This document shows, piece after piece, positions 1 to 8,229 of a DNA stretch of 64,000 bases; the stretch's first letter is position 1, and each line of letters begins with the position of its first letter. Source of the DNA: JAIBAC01 sp046331095 (GTDB lineage: Bacteria; Actinomycetota; Acidimicrobiia; UBA2766). Both the position numbers and the translations under genes were made by a program. The notes under the pieces were generated by a model. It saw only the letters and a program-made list of their open reading frames with translations. It was not told the DNA's origin and did not search any database. The stretch covers positions 186,001-250,000 of the forward strand of contig JAXLRM010000003.1 in the NCBI GenBank assembly GCA_046331095.1, read 5' to 3'.

Positions 1-313
1 CCAGGGCCCGCCGCTCGGTGTGTTCGGGTGGGTCCATCTCGATGATCGTGCGCCCGAACATCGGTCCGGTCACCGCCGCGTAGGTGCTGTTGGAGTAGCG
101 CTGCGGGTCGCGCAGGATCGAGTCGACGTCGTGGTAGCGGTAGCACGTGAAGATGTCGGCGTCTCCACCACCCACTTGGACGGGTGTCGCCTGCAGCCGG
201 GCGACGGGCTCGGTACGGCGGCGGTGTTCGAACTCGGGGTAGGGGTCCTCGACGTCACCGCCGGAGACGAGCGTGAAGGCCTCGGTCGACCCGAATGCGT
301 CGGTGTCGTCCAT
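1..313 (-). CDS. Cytochrome P450, N-terminal part (runs off the left edge)
   Basis: The minus-strand frame starting at the ATG complementary to 311-313 reads through to base 1 without a stop (104 codons). It begins MDDTDAFGSTEAF and contains DPYPEF, a YHDVDSILRD segment, RYSNSTYAAV and the EMDPPEHTERR stretch typical of the B'-C helix region of bacterial CYPs (the His/Arg that contact haem propionates). The haem Cys loop lies outside the window. A GAGGTG box precedes the ATG. It diverges from an alcohol dehydrogenase operon across a palindrome, so shared control is likely. Substrate unknown; steroid, terpene or fatty-acid hydroxylation would fit the neighbourhood (inference). Confidence 0.85.
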   Translation of the reverse strand, partial: MDDTDAFGSTEAFTLVSGGDVEDPYPEFEHRRRTEPVARLQATPVQVGGGDADIFTCYRYHDVDSILRDPQRYSNSTYAAVTGPMFGRTIIEMDPPEHTERRAL

Positions 314-325
314 TCCACCTCACTT

Positions 326-345
326 CTATGACACGTGTGTCAGAG
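326..345. promoter_or_regulatory. Palindromic operator between P450 and ADH operon
   Basis: The sequence has the form CTnTGACACnnGTGTCAnAG: two 9-nt arms with one mismatch pair around a 2-nt centre. It lies 12 nt from the P450 start and 20 nt from the ADH start, immediately upstream of the ADH -10 box. The size and symmetry suit a dimeric TetR/GntR-type repressor; no regulator gene is adjacent, so the binding protein is unknown. Confidence 0.6.
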
Positions 346-351
346 AACCGA

Positions 352-357
352 TATCGT
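352..357 (+). promoter_or_regulatory. -10 box for leaderless ADH mRNA
   Basis: TATCGT fits TANNNT and ends 8 nt before the ATG at 366. There is no Shine-Dalgarno, so transcription probably starts at or next to the start codon. Confidence 0.55.
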
Positions 358-365
358 ACTCACGC

Positions 366-1562
366 ATGAGAGCGCTCGTCTTCCGCAACCACCTGGGCCG
401 TCAGGCGGCTGCGAAGATCGGCGGCTACCTGACGCCGAGGGCGTTCGTGGCCGGCTTCGCCCCGATCCGTCTCGAGGACGTCGCCGACCCGGTGCCGCCC
501 GCCGACGGCTGGGTCGTGTGCGACACGCTCGTGACGGGCATCTGCGGATCTGACTCCAAGCAGGTGTTCCTCCACGGCAGCCGTTCGAACCCGCTCACAG
601 CCCTCATCAGCTTCCCCCACGTCATCGGCCACGAGGCGGTCGCCCGCAGGGCCGACACGGGCGCACGGGTCGTGGTGAACCCGTGGCTCTGCTGCGTGCC
701 ACGCGGCATCGACCCGCCCTGTGACATGTGCGCAGCGGGCGAATTCCCGCACTGCCGCAACTTCACCGAGGGTGCCCTCTCGCCGAGCCTGCACCTGGGC
801 AACTGCAGCGACGCGGGTGGCACCCACGCGGAACGCTTCGCCGCACACGAGTCGTGCCTCTACGAGGTCGACGACCGCGTCGACGACGAGACCGCGGTCC
901 TCGCCGACCCCGTGAGCGTCTCGCTACGCCAGGTCCTGCGCAACCCCCCCGACCCCACCGGCCCCGCGGTGGTCTACGGGTGCGGGACGCTCGGCCTGTG
1001 CGCGATCGCCCTCCTGCGTCACCTGCACCCGGACCAGACGGTCTGGGCGATCAGCCACCCCGGCAGACCGGCCGAGCTCGCTGCACGCCTCGGAGCGCAC
1101 GAAGTCGTCGTCGCACCCGGTCCCGACGAGGTCGTGGCGGCCATCGCGGACCTCTCGGGTGTGACCCCCTACGAGCCTTGGAGCAGGCGTCCCTGGATCC
1201 GCGACGGGCCCGGAACCTGCTACGACACCGTGGGCAGCCCGGAGACCGTCGAGACCTCGATGCGCTTCCTGGGAGCGGAGGCGACGCTGTCGATCTCGGG
1301 CGTCGAGTCCCCACGCCGTTTCGAGTGGACTCCGCTGTACCACAAGGAGCTGCGCGTCACCGGCTCCAACGCGTTCGGGATCGAGGAGCTCGGCGGGGTG
1401 CGCGCCCACGCTTTCGAGCACTACTTCGGACTCGTCGACGCGGGGCTCGACCTGACGCCGATCATCACCCATAGGTTCCCGCTCGAGCAGTGGGGTCGCG
1501 CCTACGCAACGATCGCACGGCGGCGCCGGACCGGCGCCGTCAAGGTGCTGCTGGAGCCGTGA
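366..1562 (+). CDS. Zinc-dependent alcohol dehydrogenase (MDR family)
   Basis: 398 aa. Oxidises an alcohol to an aldehyde or ketone with NAD(P)+. Visible features are GICGSD with catalytic-zinc Cys60, GHE at 88-90, a structural-zinc cysteine cluster (Cys109/110, 119, 122, 130) and a variant Rossmann glycine motif YGCGTLG at 204-210. The open frame extends upstream to 273, but the ATG at 366 is preferred because it gives a normal N-terminus and has a TANNNT box 8 nt before it. The stop overlaps the GTG of the next SDR gene by 4 nt, so the two are translationally coupled. Substrate unknown; a P450-derived alcohol is an attractive but unproved idea. Confidence 0.9.
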   Translation: MRALVFRNHLGRQAAAKIGGYLTPRAFVAGFAPIRLEDVADPVPPADGWVVCDTLVTGICGSDSKQVFLHGSRSNPLTALISFPHVIGHEAVARRADTGARVVVNPWLCCVPRGIDPPCDMCAAGEFPHCRNFTEGALSPSLHLGNCSDAGGTHAERFAAHESCLYEVDDRVDDETAVLADPVSVSLRQVLRNPPDPTGPAVVYGCGTLGLCAIALLRHLHPDQTVWAISHPGRPAELAARLGAHEVVVAPGPDEVVAAIADLSGVTPYEPWSRRPWIRDGPGTCYDTVGSPETVETSMRFLGAEATLSISGVESPRRFEWTPLYHKELRVTGSNAFGIEELGGVRAHAFEHYFGLVDAGLDLTPIITHRFPLEQWGRAYATIARRRRTGAVKVLLEP

Positions 1563-2371
1563 GCCTCAGGCGCCTCGCCCCCGGGATGGGCTCCGTGGAA
1601 GGCTCCCGCGTGTTCGTGACCGGGGCGTCGAGCGGCATCGGCGCCGCCCTCGCGCTCGAGCTCGCCCGGCGCGGCGCCCACGTCGCTTTGCTGGCGCGCA
1701 CGCGCTACCGCCTCGACGAAGTCGCAGCAAGCTGCCGCGCGCGCGGCGTCGAGGCCCACGTCGTGGTCGCCGACCTCGGCGATGCTGCCGAGGCGCGTGC
1801 CGGCGCCGAGTCGGCCTGGGACGCGCTCGGCCACCTCGACGTCGTCGTCAACAACGCCGGCATGCCCCTGCGCAGACACGTCGTCCGCCTCGGCGACGAC
1901 GACGTCCAAGACACGATGGCGCTCAACTTCTTCGGCGCGGTGACCGTGACGCTCACACTGCTGCCGCGCATGGTCGAGCGCGGCTCGGGGCGCATCGTCA
2001 ACGTCGGCTCGGTCGCGGGGCGGGTGGCTGCGCCACGGGAGGCGGCGTACGTGGCGTCCAAGTTCGCCCTCGCCGGCTGGTCCGACACCCTCGCGGTGGA
2101 CCTTGCCGGCACCGGCATCGCCGTCCACCACGTGTGCCCGGGTGTGATCGACACCCCGCTGTGGGACGTCCCCGGCCAGGAGCCGCCGGCATATCGTGGC
2201 CGCCGCACCCCGGCGCCGAAGGTCGCCGCCGCGATCGTCGACGCGATGGAGCGGGGCCGCTACGAGACCGTGGTCCCGCGAGTGCTCGCTCCTGCCCTGG
2301 GGCTGCGGGCGCTGATGGGCGAGACATACCTGAAGCTGACCGCCCGCTTCGACCGCAGGCAGGGGCGGTGA
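1559..2371 (+). CDS. Short-chain dehydrogenase/reductase
   Basis: 270 aa from the GTG at 1559, which overlaps the ADH stop; an ATG at 1586 is a plausible alternative (261 aa). Classical SDR motifs are all present: TGASSGIG cofactor loop, NNAG, a catalytic Ser in NVGSVAG and the Tyr/Lys pair in YVASK, followed by HVCPGVIDTP. It should be a cytosolic NAD(P)-dependent oxidoreductase acting on a hydroxyl or keto group. It sits between an alcohol dehydrogenase and an acyl-CoA synthetase, consistent with stepwise oxidation of an alcohol to an acid that is then CoA-activated. Confidence 0.88.
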   Translation: MSLRRLAPGMGSVEGSRVFVTGASSGIGAALALELARRGAHVALLARTRYRLDEVAASCRARGVEAHVVVADLGDAAEARAGAESAWDALGHLDVVVNNAGMPLRRHVVRLGDDDVQDTMALNFFGAVTVTLTLLPRMVERGSGRIVNVGSVAGRVAAPREAAYVASKFALAGWSDTLAVDLAGTGIAVHHVCPGVIDTPLWDVPGQEPPAYRGRRTPAPKVAAAIVDAMERGRYETVVPRVLAPALGLRALMGETYLKLTARFDRRQGR

Positions 2372-2387
2372 GCCGGGGAGCCGGCTC

Positions 2388-4034
2388 GTGAACGCCCCGG
2401 ACCCGACCCTTACCGCCGTCGTGCGGCGCAGGATCGCCGCGGACGGCGACCGCCCCTTCCTGCGCCGCGACGGAGCCGCCCCGCTCACGTACCACGAGTT
2501 CGGCCTGCGGGCCGCCGCTTGGGGCCGTCTGCTCGCGTCGTACCGGCCCCTCGGTGCAGGCGAGCCCTTCCACGTCGGAGTCCTCGCCGAGAACGCCCCC
2601 GTCTGGATCGAGGTGCTGGGAGGTTGCCTGCTCGCGGGCGCGACTCTCGTCGCGCTCAACACGACACGCGGAGCTGCCGAACTCGCCCGTGACGCCGCCC
2701 ACACGCGCTGTTGCGTCGTCGTAGGAGACGGCACCCATCTCGAGCGCTTCACGGGCGCGGCTCCCGGCACTGACACGCTCGCGTTCGGCCCCGAGGCCGA
2801 CGTTGGTCTCGCCCGCTACCCCTTCGAGGACCCTGGGGCGGAGCCGGCTCCAGAGGACCTCGCGTTCCTGCTCTTCACGTCCGGGACGACGTCGGCGCCC
2901 AAGGCCGTGCGGCGCACGCACGGCCGTGCGGTCCTCAGTGCCGCCAAGCTCGCCGCCCGCGCCGAGGTCGACCCCGACGGCACCGGCTACGCGAACATGC
3001 CGCTGTTCCACGCAGCCGCCCTGATGATGGTCGTCCTGCCCGCGCTCACGCGCGGCGCCGCCATCTACGTCGCGCCCCGCTTCAGCGTGAGCGGGTTCCT
3101 CGACGACGTACGTCGCCACGGTGTCACCTGGTGGGGCTATACGGGCAAGCCACTCACGTACCTGATGGCGTCACCGGCCCGCCCCGACGACGCCGACAAC
3201 CCGTTGAGGGTCGCGGTGGGCAACGAGGGCAACTCGGCCGTGTGCGACGCGTTCGCGGACCGCTTCGGGTGCACGGTCGTGGACACCTACGGCGCGACCG
3301 AGGGCGGGATCGGAATCGTGCGCCGCAGCGGCGACCCCCCGGGTTCGCTCGGCCTCGCCCCTCCGGGGGTGAGGATCCTCGCCGCGGACGGCAGCGCCTG
3401 TCCTCCCGCGATCGTCGGGGCCGATGGCACCGTGCTCAACGCCCACGAAGCGGTGGGCGAGATCGTGAACACCGCGGGCGCCAACGCGTTCGAGGGCTAC
3501 TGGGACAACCCCGAGGCCACGGAGGCCCGCGGGGGCGGCGGCGTGTACCGCTCCGGCGACCTCGGCTACGCCGACGCCGGCGGTTACGTGTACTTCGCGG
3601 GCCGCACCGACGACTGGCTCCGGGTCGACGGCGAGAACCTGGCCGCCGGCGCGATCGAGCGGCTCCTCGAACGCCATCCCGACGTGCTCGTGGCGGCGGT
3701 GGTCGGCGTCGCCGACACCGGTGCCGGCGACCAGATCCTGGCCGTCCTCCAGCGCCTCCCGGGCTCGGCCTGCGATCCCGCGGAGGTGCTGGCGGCGATG
3801 GCCGCCGACCCCGACTGCGGCGCCAAGTGGCTGCCGCGCTACGTGCGGGTGGTCGACGAGCTGCCGATGACCGCGTCGTACAAGGTCGCACGCCGGGACC
3901 TGCGCCGCTCCTGGTACTCCACCCCGGGGACGCTCGAACGAACCGCTTCGGGCCTGGTCCCCGTCGACCCCGTCGAGCTCCGGGAGCGCTACGCCAGGCC
4001 CGGACGCGCGCACCTACTCGACCTCTGGACCTGA
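2388..4034 (+). CDS. Acyl-CoA synthetase (AMP-binding, FadD-like)
   Basis: 548 aa, GTG start 16 nt after the SDR stop. The adenylate-forming superfamily signature FTSGTTSAPK is at 163-172, with the later motifs DTYGATEGG (A5), YRSGDLGY and VDGENLAAG, and a C-terminal Lys in TASYKVARRD that probably completes adenylation. It activates a carboxylic acid to acyl-AMP and then acyl-CoA. It is the last gene of the ADH-SDR-ligase operon and is convergent with an acyl-CoA dehydrogenase 20 nt downstream. The substrate is unresolved; the N-terminal domain resembles the very-long-chain/steroid-type FadD17/FadD19 group only loosely. Confidence 0.88.
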   Translation: MNAPDPTLTAVVRRRIAADGDRPFLRRDGAAPLTYHEFGLRAAAWGRLLASYRPLGAGEPFHVGVLAENAPVWIEVLGGCLLAGATLVALNTTRGAAELARDAAHTRCCVVVGDGTHLERFTGAAPGTDTLAFGPEADVGLARYPFEDPGAEPAPEDLAFLLFTSGTTSAPKAVRRTHGRAVLSAAKLAARAEVDPDGTGYANMPLFHAAALMMVVLPALTRGAAIYVAPRFSVSGFLDDVRRHGVTWWGYTGKPLTYLMASPARPDDADNPLRVAVGNEGNSAVCDAFADRFGCTVVDTYGATEGGIGIVRRSGDPPGSLGLAPPGVRILAADGSACPPAIVGADGTVLNAHEAVGEIVNTAGANAFEGYWDNPEATEARGGGGVYRSGDLGYADAGGYVYFAGRTDDWLRVDGENLAAGAIERLLERHPDVLVAAVVGVADTGAGDQILAVLQRLPGSACDPAEVLAAMAADPDCGAKWLPRYVRVVDELPMTASYKVARRDLRRSWYSTPGTLERTASGLVPVDPVELRERYARPGRAHLLDLWT

Positions 4035-4054
4035 ACGCTCACGTCGATCCCGCA

Positions 4055-5242
4055 TCAGCCGACCTCGTGCTGCTCGAGGAGGCGTCGTGCGATCACGAGG
4101 CTCTGGATCTCGCTCGTGCCCTCGCCCACGATCATGAGCGGGGCGTCGCGGTAGAGGCGTTCGATCGGGTACTCCGCCGCGTAGCCGTTGCCGCCGTGTA
4201 TCCGCAGGGCGTCGAGGGTGACCTCCTGGCACGCCTCGGACGCGAACAGCTTCGCCATCCCGGCCTCGAGGTCGGCGCGCTCGCCCGCCGCCTTCTTCGC
4301 CGCGGCGTCCTGCATCAAGAGGCGGGCCGCGCGGATCTTGGTCGCCATCTGGGCGAGCTTGATCTGGATCGCCTGGTGCTCGCAGATCGGCACACCGAAC
4401 GTGGAGCGCTGCTTCGAGTAGCGGATCGACTCGTCGAAGGCCCGCTGCGCGACCCCGACCGCACGTGCCGCGATGTTGACCCGGCCCAGTTCCACCGCCG
4501 CCATCATGTGCTTGAAGCCGCGCCCCTCCTCGCCGCCGAGGAGGTTGGCGGCGGGCACGCGATGGTCGTCGAAGACGAGCTCGACGGTCTCGATGCCCTT
4601 GTAGCCGAGCTTGTTGATCTTGCGGCTCACGGTGACGCCCTCGAACACCTCGGCGCCGGGCTCCTTCTCGACCATCAGCACGCTCATGCCGCGGTGGGCG
4701 GGATCGGTGTCGGCCGTCTTGACGAGGGTCGACACGAGCCCGGCGTGGAGCCCGTTGGTGAGCCACATCTTGGTGCCCCGCACGACGTAGTCGTCGCCGT
4801 CGCGCACCGCCCGGGTGCGGATCGCCTGCACGTCGCTGCCGCAGTCCGGCTCCGACAGCGAGTACGCAGCCCGCAGCTCGCCGGTCGCCATGCGCGGCAG
4901 GAACCTGTCACGTTGGTCCTGCGTGCCGAACTCGCGCAGGAGGAACACGCTCATGAAGTGTGTGTTGAGGAACCCGCTCACGGTCATCCAGCCGTAGCTG
5001 AGCGCCTCGACGACGCCGACGTAGGTGAGCAGGTCGAGGCCGAGGCCGCCGTACTCGACCGGGACCGTGATCCCGAACAGGCCGAGCTCACGCATCCCGG
5101 CGACGATGTCCGCGGGGTAGGTGTCGGCCGCGTCGAGCTCACCGGCGCGGGGGGTGATCTCCCTGGCCGTGAAGTTACGCACCGCCGCGAGCAGCTCGGC
5201 CCGCAGCTCGTCCGTCTCTGCTTCGCTCTGGTTGTCGCTCAC
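4055..5242 (-). CDS. Acyl-CoA dehydrogenase
   Basis: 395 aa from a GTG at 5242 preceded by an AAAGGCGAG ribosome site; the open frame continues further upstream but with unlikely sequence. The full three-domain ACAD is visible: helical N-domain, SLSEPDCGSD and KMWLTNG FAD/substrate loops, RSTFGVPICEHQAIQ, and the C-terminal IHGGNGYAAEYP followed by GEGTSEIQ, whose Glu is the usual catalytic base position. It catalyses FAD-dependent alpha,beta-dehydrogenation of an acyl-CoA. It converges on the FadD gene and is followed upstream by a toxin-antitoxin pair, so it is probably transcribed alone. Confidence 0.92.
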   Translation of the reverse strand: MSDNQSEAETDELRAELLAAVRNFTAREITPRAGELDAADTYPADIVAGMRELGLFGITVPVEYGGLGLDLLTYVGVVEALSYGWMTVSGFLNTHFMSVFLLREFGTQDQRDRFLPRMATGELRAAYSLSEPDCGSDVQAIRTRAVRDGDDYVVRGTKMWLTNGLHAGLVSTLVKTADTDPAHRGMSVLMVEKEPGAEVFEGVTVSRKINKLGYKGIETVELVFDDHRVPAANLLGGEEGRGFKHMMAAVELGRVNIAARAVGVAQRAFDESIRYSKQRSTFGVPICEHQAIQIKLAQMATKIRAARLLMQDAAAKKAAGERADLEAGMAKLFASEACQEVTLDALRIHGGNGYAAEYPIERLYRDAPLMIVGEGTSEIQSLVIARRLLEQHEVG

Positions 5243-5333
5243 TGTGGCGTCTCGCCTTTCTCTTCCTCGGTCCAGAGTCACCATGGATCGAACCTCGGCG
5301 GGGACCACGTCCACGGCTGTGATCGTCCTTGCG

Positions 5334-5645
5334 TCAACACGCGGCGACCCGGGCCAGGGCTGTGCAGAACTCGCTCCAGCGGTCCGGGGCGACCACGCCC
5401 GCCTGGCGCAACAGCCGGTCGACCGGCACCTGTTGCGCGTTGTCGAGACTCGCCACACTCCCGTCCCGAACGCCTTCTGCCTGGCCGAGTCGCACCTCGG
5501 TGGCCAGGCCCCTGATCGTCGTCGTTATCGGAGCGCAGAGCACACGAGCGAGGCGCGATGCAACGGTGCCGCGTGTGAGGATCACGACCGGCCGAACCTT
5601 GTCGAGATCGACCCACCACACCTGGCCATGGCCCACACCCCGCAT
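5334..5645 (-). CDS. MazF/PemK-type endoribonuclease toxin
   Basis: 103 aa. It begins at an ATG that shares one base with the antitoxin stop (TGATG). The N-terminus GQVWWVDLDKVRPVVILTR is the classic MazF first strand and loop (GxxxWxxx..xRPvvil), followed by APITTTIRG, the VASLDNAQQV strand and a terminal helix. Family members are sequence-specific mRNA interferases neutralised by the upstream antitoxin. Length matches MazF (100-120 aa). Organisation antitoxin-then-toxin with a one-base overlap is typical. Target sequence cannot be told from the protein. Confidence 0.85.
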   Translation of the reverse strand: MRGVGHGQVWWVDLDKVRPVVILTRGTVASRLARVLCAPITTTIRGLATEVRLGQAEGVRDGSVASLDNAQQVPVDRLLRQAGVVAPDRWSEFCTALARVAAC

Positions 5646-5926
5646 CAGGCCCGGCCTTGGCGACGCCGCTCCGCGATGGCTACGACATCTGCTGGAACGT
5701 CGCCGTCGTAGGGAAGGTGCGGCCCGGGTGGCACGTCCCACGACAGGTCGGGATCCGCCTCGTAGGGCTGCGCGTCGAGCGCTGCGGCCTCCCGCTCCGC
5801 CTCGATCTCCCGGCGCAGCGCATCCAGTGCCTGGTCGATCAACTTGCTCTGGGGCAGGTCTGTCAGGCGCCGCAGGGCAGCGAGACGGTCCCCGTCCACT
5901 GTGGTCGAGATTCGCACACGAGGCAT
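5645..5926 (-). CDS. Antitoxin of the MazF pair (ribbon-helix-helix-like)
   Basis: 93 aa starting MPRVRISTTVDGDRLAAL. The N-terminal strand followed by two short helices (LTDLPQSKLIDQALDAL) resembles ribbon-helix-helix DNA-binding antitoxins; the acidic, proline-rich C-terminal half (PYEADPDLSWDVPPGP) is what usually wraps the toxin. The ATG at 5926 is favoured over an upstream in-frame ATG because a TACGCT box lies 7 nt before it. It should autoregulate the two-gene operon through its N-terminal domain (family knowledge). Confidence 0.8.
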   Translation of the reverse strand: MPRVRISTTVDGDRLAALRRLTDLPQSKLIDQALDALRREIEAEREAAALDAQPYEADPDLSWDVPPGPHLPYDGDVPADVVAIAERRRQGRA

Positions 5927-5933
5927 GCCACAA

Positions 5934-5939
5934 AGCGTA
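5934..5939 (-). promoter_or_regulatory. -10 box of the toxin-antitoxin operon
   Basis: TACGCT on the minus strand, 7 nt before the antitoxin ATG, with no Shine-Dalgarno; leaderless pattern. Confidence 0.5.
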
Positions 5940-6065
5940 GCACACCGTTGCACCCCCGAGGTACGCCATGGTTTTGCCGAGTTGATCGGCGCCGCCCGGG
6001 CCACGAGGCCATCGCCCGCCTCCACGCGATCGCCACGGGACCAACCGGGCCGCGCCGGCGCTCGG

Positions 6066-6740
6066 TCACGTCAGCTCCTCGCCCCGCTCTTGCTTGACCT
6101 TCATCTCGTAGACGAGCGTGTAGAGGTCGTAGGCGTCCTGGGGCAGCGCCTTGGCACCGCCGAGGACCTCGGCACCGACCACGATCTGTGCGGTCCGGTC
6201 GATCCCGATCGAGAGCTCCACGGCGTGGTCGAGATCACGGCCGCCGACCACGAGGCCGTGGTTCGCCATCAACGCCGCCCGGCCGTACTCCCCCATAGCG
6301 GCGACCACGTTCGCACCCAGGTCGTCGGTGCCGCTGATCCCATACTCCGCCACGGGCACCTCGGTGCCGATCTCGACCGCGAACTCGTCGATCAACGACG
6401 GGATCGGCCGGCGCGCGACCGCGAACATCGACGCGTGCAGCGCATGGCAGTGCAGCACCGCCCCGAAGTCCGGCCGCGCCCGCAACAGACCGAGGTGGAT
6501 CGCGGTCTCCACCGACGGCCGGAACTCCGGGTCGCCGTCGACGACCTCGCCGTCGAGGTCGACCACCAGCACGTCGGCCGGGGTGCAGTCGCCCTTGGGG
6601 ATCCCGTGGCGGGTGATCGCCACGTTGGCGTCACCTGTACGCCGGCTCACGTTTCCCGACGCCCCCACCACCAGCCCGGCCGCGGCCATCGCGTGCGCGG
6701 CCGCCACCACCTCGGCCCGTTCGGTCTCGTAGGTCATCAC
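6066..6740 (-). CDS. Class II aldolase/adducin family protein
   Basis: 224 aa (two ATGs, 6740 and 6737). Hallmarks of the L-fuculose-1-phosphate aldolase/ribulose-5-phosphate epimerase fold are visible: GASGNVSRR near residue 30 (phosphate loop), SVETAIH, the zinc-binding HCHALHA pair of histidines, and ANHG with a third zinc ligand. It should cleave a phosphorylated ketose or sugar acid to dihydroxyacetone phosphate or glycolaldehyde-type products. It is the last gene of the five-gene operon and lies 10 nt after the FGGY kinase that presumably makes its substrate. Exact sugar unknown. Confidence 0.85.
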   Translation of the reverse strand: MMTYETERAEVVAAAHAMAAAGLVVGASGNVSRRTGDANVAITRHGIPKGDCTPADVLVVDLDGEVVDGDPEFRPSVETAIHLGLLRARPDFGAVLHCHALHASMFAVARRPIPSLIDEFAVEIGTEVPVAEYGISGTDDLGANVVAAMGEYGRAALMANHGLVVGGRDLDHAVELSIGIDRTAQIVVGAEVLGGAKALPQDAYDLYTLVYEMKVKQERGEELT

Positions 6741-6750
6741 GGCTCCCGAG

Positions 6751-8229
6751 TCACATCAAGGACGAGAACCGGGCAACCCCCTCGTGGAGGCGGTCCCAGG
6801 TCTCCGACCAAGCCTGGTACCCGGCGTCGTAGACCTCCACCCATTCGTCGACGGGCGCCACCTCGCGTCCACCGCCGACGTTCGTGGACGCCGCCGCGTA
6901 CAAGTCCGGGTACGTGCCGAGGCCCGCCTCGGCGCACGCTGCCGCGCCACGCACCGTCGCGTGGGCGTCGTGGCAGACGACCGTGCGGCCGAGCACCGAG
7001 GCGAGCACCTCGGCCAGCAACGGCGACTCGGCCATCCCGCCGCCCAGCGCGACGGGGCCGTCCACCGCGGTCGCGGCGCCGACCCAGGCGAGGCAGTGGC
7101 GTGCGGCGTAGGCGATCGACTCGACGAAGGCACGCGCGATCATCGCCCGCGTCGGCCCGAGCTGCACGAGCGGCAGGTTCACGCGCAGCTCGCCCGAGCG
7201 CAGGAGCGGCAGGTCCGAGAAGTCGAGCGGGCCGGGGCCGAGGACCGCGGGCGCCACCGACGCAGGCGGCGCGTCGGTGGCCATGGTGTGCAGCTCCTCG
7301 GGTGCGACGTCCATGAGGTCGGCGAGCCATGCCTGCGCGAGGCCGCACTCGCTGCCGTTGGCCTCGAGCAGCCACCGGCCGCCGACGGCGTGGCAGCCGC
7401 GCCAGAGCCGCCGGGCGGGGTCGGTTGTGCCACGCTCGGCGACCGCGGCGACCGGCATCGTCGACCCGGCCACGATCCCCACAGCCCCTGTGTCGACTAC
7501 GCCCATGCCGGCCAGGGCTGCCATCGTGTCGCCGGCGCCGACGACGACGGGTGTCCCGACCGCGAGGTCGGTGTCGGCCGCGGCGACGCTCGTGATCGTC
7601 CCGAGGACGTCACCGGCCGCGCGCAGGGGCGGCAGCATCGACGGCGCCACGCCGCACTCTGCCGCCAGGTCGGTCGCCCAGGCGCGCTCGGACACGTCGA
7701 GCAGGCCGGTGTCGGACGCGTTGGACGGCTCGCACGCGATCTCGCCGCTGAGGCGGAACGCGAGCCAGTCCGAGACCGGCAGCACGGTGCGGACCGATGC
7801 TGCGGCCTCGGGCCGGTGCTCGCGGAACCACGCCAGCCGTGCGGGGACGAGCACGATCGGGGGCTGGTGCCCGCCTGTGTCGTAGAGCCGCGCGCCGGTG
7901 CGGCGCTGGAGCTCGACAGCCTCCATGAACCCGCGGGCGTCGGTGTTGGGGCCGGTGTAGAGAGCAGCGCCCGACGCGTCGAGGAACACCGTCGCGAGGC
8001 GCTGGGTGGTGCAGACGACCGCGTCCACGGGCACCTCGCCCGCAGCCGCGCGCATGGCCTCGCACACGACCGCCCAGAGCTGGTCGGGGTCCCACTCACG
8101 GCCCGTGGGCGCGTCCGCCGGCGTCGACTGCGGGCACGTGCGCCGCGCCGCCGACGTGACGACGCCGTCGTGGACCACGGCTGCGTTCACCGACGACGAG
8201 CCGCAGTCGACGACGAGGACACGGCTCAC
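6751..8229 (-). CDS. FGGY-family carbohydrate kinase
   Basis: 492 aa. The GTG at 8229 overlaps the preceding dehydrogenase stop by 4 nt (GTGA). The N-terminal ASKHA phosphate-1 motif VVDCGSSSVNAAVV, the mid-protein VVGAGDTMAALAGMG and the C-terminal PVALGGGMAESPLLAEVLASVLGR portion correspond to the two FGGY domains; the catalytic Asp is expected in the SDWLAFRLSG or GAGDTM segments. It phosphorylates a sugar, sugar alcohol or related polyol with ATP. Operon context with an aldolase supports a kinase-then-aldolase catabolic route. LsrK-, xylulokinase- and erythritol-type specificities cannot be separated by eye. Confidence 0.87.
   Translation of the reverse strand: MSRVLVVDCGSSSVNAAVVHDGVVTSAARRTCPQSTPADAPTGREWDPDQLWAVVCEAMRAAAGEVPVDAVVCTTQRLATVFLDASGAALYTGPNTDARGFMEAVELQRRTGARLYDTGGHQPPIVLVPARLAWFREHRPEAAASVRTVLPVSDWLAFRLSGEIACEPSNASDTGLLDVSERAWATDLAAECGVAPSMLPPLRAAGDVLGTITSVAAADTDLAVGTPVVVGAGDTMAALAGMGVVDTGAVGIVAGSTMPVAAVAERGTTDPARRLWRGCHAVGGRWLLEANGSECGLAQAWLADLMDVAPEELHTMATDAPPASVAPAVLGPGPLDFSDLPLLRSGELRVNLPLVQLGPTRAMIARAFVESIAYAARHCLAWVGAATAVDGPVALGGGMAESPLLAEVLASVLGRTVVCHDAHATVRGAAACAEAGLGTYPDLYAAASTNVGGGREVAPVDEWVEVYDAGYQAWSETWDRLHEGVARFSSLM

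Noticed and set aside
3131..5515. Plus-strand 794-codon open frame
   Set aside because: Arg/Gly-rich antisense of the FadD and acyl-CoA dehydrogenase genes; no family motifs.
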